Origin: Annulohypoxylon bovei var. microspora
Lineage: Eukaryota > Ascomycota > Sordariomycetes > Xylariales > Hypoxylaceae
Direction of reading: 5' to 3'
Assembly (NCBI GenBank): GCA_022836615.1
Contig: MU405211.1
Coordinates: 372,001-436,000 of the forward strand
DNA length: 64,000 nucleotides
Shown: positions 36,389 to 47,600 of the stretch, piece after piece
How positions within the stretch are numbered: the first letter of the stretch is position 1
Layout of the letters: every line of letters starts with the position of its first letter
The notes under the pieces: generated by a model
Told to the model about the DNA's origin: nothing
The model's input: the letters and a program-made list of their open reading frames with translations, nothing else
The model's database searches: none
Made by a program: the position numbers and the translations under genes

Positions 36389-38557
36389 TTAAGCCAAGCT
36401 CTGCTGCGGCGGCGGCGGACCACCCCCTCTCTCCCTTCCCCTGTCCCCTTGCCACGCTGTACCGCCCGCGCCATTGCTCAGCGCGCTGCTGCTAGCGCTC
36501 CTACCGCCCCTGTCGCCCACGCCCAGGCTAGCCGGCGCAGGGCCGGGGCCCCCGGTGCTAGCCTTCCTCCTCAGGCCTCCGGCCTTGAGGCTCCTGGCGC
36601 GCTGGTAGGCGCTCTCGATCTCGTACTCGACGGCGCAGCGGACGGCGAGCGCGCCGACGGCGGGCCAGACGCTGCGCTCGCCGCGCGCGATCCAGTAGTC
36701 GAGGGTGTCGCGCGTCGGGGTCTCGAGCAGGCGCGCGAAGTCGCGCGCCGACACCTCGGGCACGAGCGTCGTGCTGCTGCCCGACGGCACCTCCTCGTCG
36801 ACCAGGAACCGGCGGATGCCCGCCGGCAGCACGCCCAGCGTGTCGAGCTGGCGCAGGCGGTGCCGCGCCTCGAGCCCCGCGACGCGGAACAGGTGGCCCG
36901 TGACCCGCGAGCGCTTGTGGCGCGCCGTCAGCAGCGAGGGCCCGTGCATGTCCGACTCGAGGAAGGGGATCAGGTACGGCCGCGCCTGGCTCACGACGAA
37001 GTGGTTCACGTTGAACAGCTGGGCCACGCGCGACAGCGGCGCCTTGTGGTGGTCCCTGTCCGCGGACGCGCGCGCCCCCCTGGGCCGCGGCGAGTTGGCC
37101 GGCGGCGCCCAGGGGACGATCGCGCCGCTGACGTCCTTGCATAGGACCGTGGTGCGCGTGGTGCCGTAGAACGAAGAAGTTGAGGCATTTGATGCAACGG
37201 CGGCGGTCCAGATCAGCTATAGCCACGGACCGAAAGAAAAATGTCTCGTTAGCACGCGAGCTCTTACCGCTTTTGCGTTATGCACTTTCCAAGAAAAAGA
37301 AGGGAAGGGGAAAAAAAAAAGGGCAATAAGCGCCGAGGGCTTGGACGTGGGGGTTAGGGCTCGGGGGGATCGTTACGTACCACGTTGGGGGCGGTGATGT
37401 AATTCAGCAGTGCGGGAATTCCGTCCTGCTCTGCCGTCGCCACCGTGATGTTCAGCACGCGTTTGCTCCGATGGTACGCCTCCTCGAAGGTCAGGTCGCC
37501 CACGTTGGCCTTGACGCAGTCCTCCAGCACCCTCACGTCGAGGAAGTGGCCCTCGCGCCAGAACCTGACGATCCTACGCATCAGCGTGTCCCAGCTGGCT
37601 CCGACGAAGGGCGCCCATTCGTGGTGGCCGCTGTGTATGTGCTGTCCGTGTTCCTTAAAGGCCGACAGATTGATCCCGTCGCCTCTCAACACGTGGGGTA
37701 GCTCGTCCTCGGTATGGATAGCTACTAGACTCGCGATGAGCGCGCCGGTTGCCGTGCCTGTGATGATGCGCGGAAGCAGGCCCCGTAAGAATAGCGCCTT
37801 CACGACTCCCAGATGGCACAGCCCAAACATGGCACCGCCCTGCAGCACCAGAGTGCTTCGCCCGAACGCCTGTCTGGAATCATGTAGGAAGTCGAGCTTG
37901 CGCTGAGTCGAGAGCGTGTACGTGTGGGTATACTTGTCGTGGAGCGGCGTCGCAACGCGGTGATTGATATCGTCGATGGCGCCAGCCACTTGCGCGATGT
38001 ATTCTTCGATTATGTATTTAGTCCCGCCAAATGCCCGGTTATACAGCCTCGGAGAAGTGATGTTGCCGAGGTTGCGCACCAGGCCAGAGCGCACGAGGTC
38101 GAGTAGAGATTGCAAGTCATTCTTGTCGCGTGCTTCGATGATGGAGTTGAGACGGTTGCTTATGAGCACCCAATCGTAGTAGTGGGATGCGGGATTGTTA
38201 CGCCTACGAACGAAGCGAACGTTCTACTTGTTAGTCTTCTTCGCTTGTGTCTACCTTATTGACCATTTGTTTAGGGGGTCCGATCGCATCCATACCAGAG
38301 ATTTAGTTCTTTGAGGTTATCCAGCTGCAGCGCCGCATGTTCCCAATCCTCGTATACCTCGGCATTGCGTAGCGCATCGAGCCATTCGTCTACAGGACCT
38401 TTCGACTTCCACCGCCCCCAGAGTTTCTACAGCGAGATTGTGTTAACCAAGGATATTATTCTAGATGTAATAAGTAAACACCTACTCTATACCAGAACAG
38501 AAACACCTCTAGCAGCAACGAGAATACGGCGACGGGAACTCTTAAAATGGACTGCAT
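36389..38557 (-). CDS. Patatin-like phospholipase/TGL-type lipase family protein with Ala in place of the nucleophile Ser
   Basis: Minus-strand exons 38557-38486, 38426-38296, 38203-37381 and 37216-36389 join in phase to 617 residues. A hydrophobic N-terminal segment (VAVFSLLLEVFLFWY) is followed by the family's upstream domain (GPVDEWLDALRNAEVYEDWE; SGLVRNLGNITSPRLYN). The patatin core has the oxyanion loop LQGGAMFGLCHLGVVKAL, but where GXSXG is expected it reads GTATGALIASL (codon GCA at 37750-37752). Further family blocks: WTAAVASNAS and LFNVNHFVVSQARPYL, as in yeast TGL3/4/5-type triacylglycerol lipases on lipid droplets. I see no DGG/DGA motif for the partner Asp. Exon 4 is extremely GC-rich, with a Gly/Pro/Ser-rich tail. 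Either a pseudo-enzyme or a subgroup with altered chemistry. Confidence 0.88.
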
Positions 38558-39447
38558 CCTCTTCACAACGATACCTCGGCCGGAATCATCGGTAGGGAAC
38601 GGTCAGCAAAGGACACGCGCGCAAGTCAAGTAAGAAATATTAGCTAAAGAAGAGGTGGCTAATGCTAAAGGAAGACGGTCTCCGCCATTATATGTCGCTC
38701 CCGTCGCGACGCCACAAAAAAGCAATTTTGGAAAGAGTCGCCGAGCGTGCCAGAGGACATTGTCTGGCAGGAATGGATTCGATTCGACCCTTCTCTACCG
38801 GGGCCGAGCCAGATATTGGAAGCTACCCCAAGCTCGAGATCGGGGAGCCGGTGCTTACGGGGAAGTTGCATGTGAAAGGGTCACGGCAACGACCGTTCCA
38901 ACCAGTAAAACTTACTCGATTACATCTGGATTACTAGGATTCTCCATGTCGGCGGTTAATGTTAGCCAAGCCCGATCTATCATAAATGTGTAACCATAGG
39001 TACTTAGATACATAGGAGTTTGTCTCTTCCATGTGAGAACACTTCAGTCATTCATATAATTTACACATCAAACGTTGTTCCTCTGGCAGAGAGATACATA
39101 GAGAGCCGAGACATTTGGCGAGTTAAAATATTTTGATACAGAATATCGATTACGCTGTGTTAGTTTATATAGATATTTATTGAAACCTCATCTACACACT
39201 TCTAGTGATATCTTCTATCAGATTTCTTACCTACATGTGTACCTATTTAGACATTTCATGTATGATGTAACTTGTGGAATGCGAGGCTGGGTCTTTATAG
39301 AATTGCTTAGAAAATTGTTTAGAGATTTAATAATCAGGGGCAGTTTCATGCAAATGGTATTGGCAAACTAGGCATCATAGCCTCTAGCAACGACTATGAG
39401 TACAGACCCAAACTCCTTTTCCTAATTACGTTACGCCCGGGCTCGTT
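38558..39447. other. intergenic
   Basis: Promoter side of the patatin-like gene and 3' side of LEO1. Overlapping 112- and 91-codon plus-strand ORFs (38655-38993) and shorter ones look like chance. Nothing else seen. Confidence 0.5.
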
Positions 39448-40783
39448 CTACTCGTCATCCTCGTCCTCATCGACGACGAGGTGTCGTCTTCGTCGGTGAG
39501 AAGACTCGCCGCCCGGAGCTGGCATATCCACATCATCCAAGTCGGCGTCGGCATCAGCGTCAGCATCATCCTCGGCCTCGGCCGTCTTCTGTCGCTTCTT
39601 ACGGGGCACCTCCTCCTCTTCGTCGCCGTCATCCAGGATATCATCCTCGTCATCCTCTTCTTCTCCGCCTGCCTCCTCTTCACCACTGGAAGCGATGAAA
39701 TCATCGTCACGGTCGTACTCATTTCGGCGGTTACCCACGGCGAAGTCGTCGTCCGAATCATATTCTGGTCGACGTCGCTTTCCTTTGGATGCTCCCGGTG
39801 CGCCCCTCTTGCGTCTTCGTCCCTCTAGATCGCCAATAGAAAGGCTTGAAGCGCCTCCGCTTTTGTAGACAACGTTGTTAACGTGACGTCCATCCGGGCG
39901 GGAAGATGCATAATCTTGTTTTCGCTGTGCCTTCATGCGCTCCTTCTCGGCTGCCTCAGCCTCTTTCTTCTGAAGTTCAGGATCCTTATTAGTAGTAAAG
40001 ATCATGTTGGCGCCTTGCCTTCTAGCACGCGCTGCTTCCTCCATAGCGCGACTAAATTTGAGGACTGCCTCATCCTTCAGATCCGAGGGGGGGTTCACGG
40101 AGTACTGCTCATTGACGTGGCCTACGGTCATGAACAGCTCGCTCGTAAAATGCGCTGCTGCGACATAGTAGAAGGCATCGTCCCGCTCTTCGTAGTACGG
40201 CTTGTCGGCTCCTGGCGCCATTCCCTTCTTCCGAATCTCGTAGTGCTCAGCGCCGACGGACATGGTGATAGATCCATCGTCCCATCGGTAGATGAGCGCG
40301 TTGCTCTTCAGCTCGCCGGTCTCGGGGTCTCGTGTGAAACGAACAACGTTCTTGCGCTTGTCGGAACGCGCGTTCTGGATGTCCCACTCGGTCGGCTCGT
40401 AAGTTTCAGGCTTGTATTCATCTGCCTGCAACTTGAGGAAAGAAGGGACTTTCATCGTTTGCAGCTAAAATATCTAGGATTAGACTCGGTCAAAATTTGT
40501 TCTTGGGCGGGAGTGAACATACAGAGCCAGTACCATCCTTAGAGGTTCTGGGAATCCTGTGTCGATGAAGCGTAACACCCATAATGCGCTTCACCTTGAC
40601 CTCTTGATCCTCATCCTCGTTATCATCGTCGCGATCTTGGTCGCGATCACGGTCGCGGGTACGGTCGAGATCCTCACCGTCATCCAGTTCCGATCCAAGA
40701 TCCTGATCACTAAGCACTCGATCTGGAGAAGCGGCTGATCCTCCCTCGTCGCCGAAGAGATCACCACCTTCCGAGTCGGACAT
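39448..40783 (-). CDS. LEO1: RNA polymerase-associated protein LEO1 (Paf1 complex)
   Basis: Subunit of the Paf1 complex, which travels with RNA polymerase II and couples elongation to histone H2B ubiquitination and H3K4/K36 methylation. Exons 40783-40523 and 40464-39448 (58-nt intron, donor GTATGT) join in phase to 425 residues. The acidic, Arg/Asp-repeat N-terminus (about residues 1-65) leads to the LEO1 core: HRHRIPRTSKDGTGS, then VPSFLKLQADEYKPETYE, RDPETGELKSNALIYRWDDG, SVGAEHYEI and FMTVGHVNEQYSV. The C-terminal third is charged and disordered, with an R/K-rich patch (RRRKRGAPG), acidic runs and (DA)n repeats. This layout matches known LEO1 proteins. It shares a 630-bp divergent promoter region with MOB2. 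Confidence 0.95.
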
Positions 40784-41413
40784 CGTGACGATGGTTGCGT
40801 GAATATACGCAAAATAATTGTATGGGCGAGATTGGAAGATTGGAATTGAGGTATCGCGATGTGCTGGGTAATAATCGCGTCGAGTTGCGATAATGTTGGC
40901 GTTGAGAAGGTTCCAATGTTACAATGTTAAAAGGAAAGAACTCTTGCTAGGGTTGCTCCAATTGAATTGGGGACAACCATACCAGCCGCACTGAGGTAAG
41001 CTGCAGGTTTCCGAAGTTTAATGCTCTAGCTTAGGTTGTTTATCGATAAATATTTACAGGGATATTGGGAACGATATCGATAACAGTTATTATACCAAAA
41101 AAGACTAGCGTCGGGCGTCTAAACGAGCATCTCCTGAAACAGCATTCAAAATATCATTGGGTCAAATCAATGTCCAGTGTGGGAAACTTCCACACATCGT
41201 AAAGACTCGACATTAACGTGACACCTCCCTCGCCCCTTTTCTTCACCGGACAAATCGACAATTCTTTTTACCATCACTTCGTCCGGCGCATACTCTTGAA
41301 CGGATTTATTTACTATATTCTATTCTCTCGATATCACCGTGTAGTATTCGATTTTGACTACTACTTTTCGGTTCATCGTTCCCTCGACGTGACGGTCGTT
41401 AGGTTAAGCAACT
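40784..41413. promoter_or_regulatory. bidirectional intergenic region LEO1/MOB2
   Basis: 630 bp separate the two start codons. This is the only space available for both promoters and 5' UTRs. Pyrimidine-rich stretches precede MOB2 (41218-41410), as is common before fungal start sites. No defined factor site was identified. Confidence 0.5.
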
Positions 41414-43513
41414 ATGTCTAATCTATTCTCTGGAATGTAAGTCGATTTATTTCTTTTTATCTCGTTCTCTACTTTCCATATATTTCAATTTTCCCATATT
41501 TTTTAAGAACATCATATATGGATATGTTTGATTCGAAATATCATCTCCAAGGATTCACTTGTGGCAGCTTGCATGAGCTACAAGGCGTGAAGTCAGGTTC
41601 AGTTCGAAAGACTGGTCGTCTTGATATACTGCCAGTACGAAGCGGCTGGGGTTTTATTTATTTATTATGGATGTACCCTAGTCTCATACTACGGTGTACA
41701 TGTACCGCCTAACTTGATCAACCTGATCTAAGAGCCCTGACCTGGACGGAGCCGTTGAGGATGGCTGGTTGGGTAAACTTGGGTTCCCGTGGGGATCAAA
41801 TGCTGCCCTCATTGGTTTCAACAAGTCTGTGAACCATACGATGTCTTATACCAGCGACGTTGCAAGGCAAAGAGCGGATATGTTCAACCATGAGCAGCAC
41901 GAGGCGGTGCACGTGTGCTGTTACCATCCTGGATAGCGTCTAGCTCTATCCAAGCTTGTCATGGACAGCTTATCCACTATGTCTCACGTTCTTTGTGAGA
42001 AAGCTTTTGGATATGTACGAGTCTGGAGACGCCATTACACTATTAAACCCCCTTGAATGTCACAGGCCAAGGAGCTTAAGCAAGCTGTCCCTGGAGCTAT
42101 TTCCCCATGCAAGACGATTCCACAAAGAAGCTCGTGGCGGTCTGGGTCAATTATGGGTCAATTATATGCAAGCGCCTATATTTGAGCAGCGTTGCCGCAG
42201 TTTCACTTCTGTACGTCGGATACGTGGCCGAGGACATGAAGCTTTAAAAACTCGGTAGCTCGACTACTTAGGTACCATAAAGATATAGCCTTGTTGATTC
42301 TTCTCCACTACTCTTTCATCTACTTACGATGCTTGACGCAACAAAGAAAAAGATGCTGAGATGCTGACTGCCACTCTCTAGAAACGCTCGATTGAGAGGG
42401 ACTTCGACCAAAGCTTCAGGTCAGAACAAGAGCCCTGTTTCAACCAGCAACGGCCTGCCCAATTCTCCCACCAGCCTGTCTCAAGGAAGCCAATCATCCA
42501 CAAGTCTAGCACCAAAGATACCTCCACTTCCAAGCTCACCATCCCTAGCCCAGAATATCGGAATGGATGACGCCGGCAACGCGGATGCCAACGGGGGAGA
42601 TGACGTTCTCGATCCCTATCGCCTACCTCGACCACTTCCCCTATGGCTCAACGCGCAATATGCCAAGCATATCGTGAAGGGTAACTTCATGACCCTCAGC
42701 GCCCGCCCCAAGACCGTAGAACAGGGAGAATGGATCGCCCATCAGGGTAAGTTTAACCGTGCTCTTCAGCTTATTCAGACCTAGGCTCCTAACGTGTCAC
42801 AGTGGTCGAGCACTACCGCAACCTGTGGAACTTCGTACGAGTGATTCACGAGAAGGAAGAGGACGGGACCACGATCTGCAATCCTCAGACGTGTCCGCGT
42901 ATGTCGGCAGGGATGTAAGTGAATCTACGAAGGTGAGTAGCCAGTTACCGCGTCTAACTTTAGAGATAGCAATCATTCCTTCACGTGGCTTAACTTTCGA
43001 AGAGAGCCCGTTGAGTTACCAGCCTACGAGTACATCACCTTGATGCAACGCTGGATCTCTGGAAAGATTGATGACACCAACATCTTCCCTACCGATACCA
43101 ACGGTGTCTCCTACGCACACAACCCATCGATCACCACCACCCCCCTTTCGCAACTGTCGAATCCCGAGGACAAGGACTGGGTCGGCAATTCCAGTGGATT
43201 CCCCGAGAACTTCGTGGATGTGTGCCAGACCATCTTCCGACAGATGTTCCGAGTATACGCCCACCTATACTGGGCTCACTTTATCGACCCATTCTACCAC
43301 CTGAACCTCGAGAAGCAGCTTAACAGTTGTTTTAGCCATTTCGTGCTGACGGCTTGCGCGGTGGACATGCTCAAGCCGCAGGAGCTAGAGCCGATGCAGC
43401 CGCTAATCGATCTCTGGGCGGCCAATGGTACCTTTCCACCTGGTTCGAAGGCATATGACTATGCCAACCACAAAGCTGGAGAACGATTAATGCAACTTGC
43501 GAACGTCGCGTAG
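41414..43513 (+). CDS. MOB2: MOB2-type activator of NDR/LATS kinase (Mob1/phocein family)
   Basis: Co-activator of the NDR kinase CBK1/COT-1 in the morphogenesis (RAM) pathway that controls polar growth and septation. Exons 41414-41436 (MSNLFSG), 42382-42746, 42803-42914 and 42970-43513 join in phase to 347 residues. After a Ser/Pro-rich disordered N-terminus, the Mob fold starts with LPLWLNAQYAKHIVKGNF and EQGEWIAHQ. The zinc site is present as C-x4-C (CNPQTC) and H-x4-H (HLYWAH). LPAYEYITLMQRWI and LFRVYAH-like FRVYAHLY are typical of MOB2 rather than MOB1 or phocein. The first intron is about 945 nt, very long for this genome; the short first exon is inferred from its GTAAGT donor and matching phase, and is the least certain part. 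For intron 3 the second of two TAG acceptors was preferred because of branch-site distance. Confidence 0.9.
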
Positions 43514-44398
43514 AGGATGTTCATCTATCTTACCGCAGTAACGACCATGGCTGAGACATACGTCCTCGCTCGTGGGAAATACCAGAAAACAGTAAACCTG
43601 ATACCATACGACCGTCCATCTTCACGTACTAAAATGCATATCTCGATGTTCGAGCAGGCATATAACGGCGTTTACCCTGACATTTGTTTTTCAAACGGAA
43701 ATATTCACAAGCATTACGAGGCAACTGAGAATAAGGAGAAATGCGAGATTTTTTTGGGCCTTTGCTTTGGCTTTGGCAAGCTAATAAATAACATTCGTTC
43801 GTATGAAACGACGTCCGAATTCCCGCAATTGATACGATACAACCGACATGATGCGAGAGTTGATTTCGAGATTTTTCATAGCAATGAATGGCAGACGAGC
43901 TGCTGCACAGGTACTGCTGGAGAATGAAATCAAGGTCCTTGACAATTACCTACTGTGCTCTTGAAGCGGCGTTGTGTGTGAATAGTGATTTGGCTTAATG
44001 ATACACATCGCTATCTCGTACGTACATACTTTGTATGCGTAGGATATTACGTATGTAGGTATACACGTACATATCCTACCTCGGTCAAGAGTCTGACTGA
44101 CGGTGGGCTGATGAGCCTCCGAGCTTGCCCCGCATCAAGCTTTTCCATCGTAGCATCCCATAGCATACATGGGTCAAGGCGAAACCTTCTCAGTTACTCC
44201 GTCCTTGCCATCCTTCGAAGATTTCTAGTTCCGCAAATTGTGTTATGTATGATTGTACGTACAGCAAGGCAAGTCAGATATCACACAATTTGCAGATTAT
44301 TCCATATATAAAACGTCGTTGAATGAGTCTTGATTGATTCTTTATAGTTTCTCAATCCATTAAAGTAGTCCGCTAGGTAGCTGGAGCTGCGATATATA
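43514..44398. other. 3' flank of MOB2 up to the retrotransposon
   Basis: A 136-codon ORF (43517-43927) directly follows the MOB2 stop in another frame and is most likely 3' UTR. 43985-44311 contains another featureless ORF. The last part (about 43930-44398) was originally adjacent to the PSI-domain gene now at 50225 and probably contained its promoter. Confidence 0.5.
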
Positions 44399-44403
44399 CT
44401 ATG
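44399..44403. repeat. target-site duplication, left copy (CTATG)
   Basis: Identical to 50223-50227 directly outside the other LTR. Removing the element and one copy restores GATATATACTATGAATATAA. Confidence 0.85.
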
Positions 44404-44640
44404 TGAAGGACTTTTCACGTAAATAAATTAATAATTAATATATATTATTAAAGTCGTAACTAAGTTATTAAAAATAAACTAAACTTATACTTGTATAAAT
44501 AAGTTTTAAATGCTTTTATATTAACCGTTTTTAATAATAAAAATCCTTTTATTTCTTTATTTAATCATTATATTTTATTTATAAATTACACATAATAAAA
44601 CACATAATAAAATATAAATAAAACTTTTAATTTATTAATA
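44404..44640 (-). repeat. left LTR (3' LTR of the leftward element)
   Basis: 237 bp beginning TGAAGGACTTTTCACG. Its outer first 16 bases keep G and C that are T or A in the other copy, while the rest is more AT-converted, ending TAATA where the other copy has CAACA. Confidence 0.9.
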
Positions 44641-44650
44641 CCCCTTTTTA
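44641..44650 (-). other. polypurine tract of the retrotransposon
   Basis: CCCCTTTTTA on the plus strand, i.e. TAAAAAGGGG on the minus strand, immediately next to the LTR, where the plus-strand primer of reverse transcription should lie. This fixes the orientation. Confidence 0.6.
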
Positions 44651-47600
44651 ATTAAATGAATATTATCCACGAATAACGAATTTATTTAATAATAATAAAT
44701 AAACTTAATATATCCATTAAAGGCTTATTTAATAAAAGCTTATTCATTAATATAAATTTTATTTAAAATTCCTTAAGTTTTAATATTTTATAAAACTTAT
44801 TATATTTCTTAATTATTAAAGGTTTAATAAACTTATTAATAAAGTTTTCATTTAATTTTATATATTTTATTTTTATATTTTTATTATAAATTTTTTATTA
44901 TATATAAAAGTATTATATTCGTATATACCGATTCTTTTTATTAATAATTGTTTTTTTAAATTATTTAATGGCTCCGGTATTATTTTTTAATAAATAAATT
45001 AACTTAAATAACATTTATTTAAATTCTTAAAAAAATTTATATATTTAAGTTATATTATTAATAATTTTATTTAATTTAATAAACTTTATTTTTAAAATTT
45101 TTTTATTAATAATTAATTATAATTTCAATAATTATAAAACAAAGCCACCGCTTATAAAAAACACGATTTTAATAATTAATTTTCCAAAATTTATATCATT
45201 AATTAAATTCATATTAACCGTTTTAAATAATTTTAATTCATTATGTTTTTAATAAAAATAATTTTAATTTAACATTTAATAATAAATAAATTAATTATAT
45301 ACGTTAATTAAATATTTAAATATTTTTTTTACTTCGGATAAATGTTTTTATAAAAAATTATTTATAAATTTTATTTATATAAACGTAATAAAACTAAGGT
45401 TTAATTTAATTAAATAAATTAAAAAATTAAACTTTTTAATTAACGAAATAAATTTATAAATATTATAATTATTTATTTAATTAAAATTCTTTATTATAAA
45501 TAATAAGTTAATTTAATTAATAAAAGTTTCGATAAATCACTTTTATATTTTATTAAAATTAAATTCACGGAATACTTTTTTAACATATATTTTTTAATTA
45601 ATTTACATGCTTTTTATTAAATTTAATTTTATAATTTAAACGCTTAAAAATTAATTAATATTTTTAAAATTAATAATTAATATATTTTCCTTTAAACTTA
45701 TAATAACCTTCGTAAATTATTTTTTATTTATTTCGAATAAAATAAAATTATTTATATATAAAATTATAATAATTTTTAATTTCTTATTAATATATATCGT
45801 ATTATTAAATATTAATAATATATATTTATAATTTTTTAATAATATTTTAATTTTTTATTATTAAGTTATTCCGGCTTATTTAAGTTTATATAATGGGTTA
45901 ATTAATTAAATAATTTTATCCTTATAATAATTATATTTATTTACTTTATTAATATATAATTTAAAATATTTTATAAATAATAAAAATTATTTTATAAATA
46001 AATCTTCATTTAACATGTTATTTAAATACGTAATAATAAAGTTTATTTAAATTATATGTTATTTTTTAATAATTATTAAAACCATTAAAATTTATTATAA
46101 AGTAAATTTCATAATTATAACCTTTATTTTATTATAATTAATTTTATATTTTTATGTGAATTTTTTTATATAAATACGAGCCTTAAATTTATTAAATATA
46201 TTATTTAAAAATTTTTTTTTTTTTAATATTTATTTAATATTAATAAGGTTACCATGGATATTTTCTCGTTATATAAACTTAAACGTTCCACGCTTAAAGT
46301 TTTCTTTAATTTTTTTTATAATTACTTTCGTTTAATTTTTATAATTTTTATTATTTATTATTTTATAAAATAAAAAATCATTATTAATTTTTATATTAAA
46401 TATATTAAATTCTTTTAATAATATTATAATTTATTTTTAATATTAATTATTAATTAAATTTTTTTTTATAAAATGAATTATTCGTTTTATAAATAATTCC
46501 CATTGCATAAAATAATTAATAAATCTATTATCACGGTTAATTTAATTAATAATTTTAAATTTTTTATTTATTTAATTATATTCTTTTTTTTAATTAATTA
46601 TAATTATAATTTCATTATAATTTAAAGATATTTCATTAATATAAATCTTAAATTAAATCTTACATAATTTACCTCATTTTTTTTTAACTTAATTTATTTT
46701 TTAATTTATATTATTTTTATTAATAATATTATAATCTTTATTATAAATATAACTTTTTAAAACGGTTTAATAATGTAATCGTTTTTATATATAAAAGGAA
46801 AAAAATTTAATAATATTTCATAAATTTAATATATCTTTTTAATTATTAATATTTTTATAAAATATAATGTAAAATATCTTTAAAAACCGCTTGCTTTTAA
46901 TAAACCATATAAAATAATTATGTTAACTTTTAAAGTTTATAAACATTATTTTAATTTTTCGGGCCTCGAATTTTTCCGTATAAATTCATTAATTTTCATT
47001 AATAAAAATTATATAATACATTTTTAATATCCTTAAATTATTATTATTAAATTTATACCTTTTTTTAAGTTAAAAGCCTTTTTAATAATACTTTAACATT
47101 ATTATTTAATTGTTAATTAATATGTTTATTTAATTAAACATATAAATTATTTTTTATATAATTTATAATTAAAAATAAAAAGGTATTTTTATTTAAATGG
47201 TAATAATTTATATTACATTTTATATAATTCGAATATATTATTTAAGAATATCGTTTTAATATTAATTTTATAACGTAAAAAAAATTATTTTAATTTCATT
47301 ATTTTTATAAACGTTTTTAATTTTATTTACCTTAAATTTTAATTTATTATTAAATTTTATTATTATGATTTTCTTTAATTAACCATTTTTATTATGCGGG
47401 AAAATAATAAAAGTTTATTAAATTTTTTTAATATAAATTCTTAAAATTATTTACATATTTTTTTTATTTTTATATATTTTAAAACGTTAATATTAATTCA
47501 TATCTTTAATAATAAAAGAAAAATATTTATACCTTTTTATCGAAATTAATTATAACGATTTAAAATTATATTATATTATATTTTTAATATATTTACTTCG

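Noticed and set aside
36287..37169. 285- and 154-codon ORFs on the plus strand
   Set aside because: They are antisense to the GC-rich exon 4 of the patatin-like gene and have Arg/Ala-rich composition typical of GC-rich shadows.
43517..43927. 136-codon ORF right after MOB2
   Set aside because: Starts 3 bp after the MOB2 stop in another frame, no recognisable feature; most likely 3' UTR.
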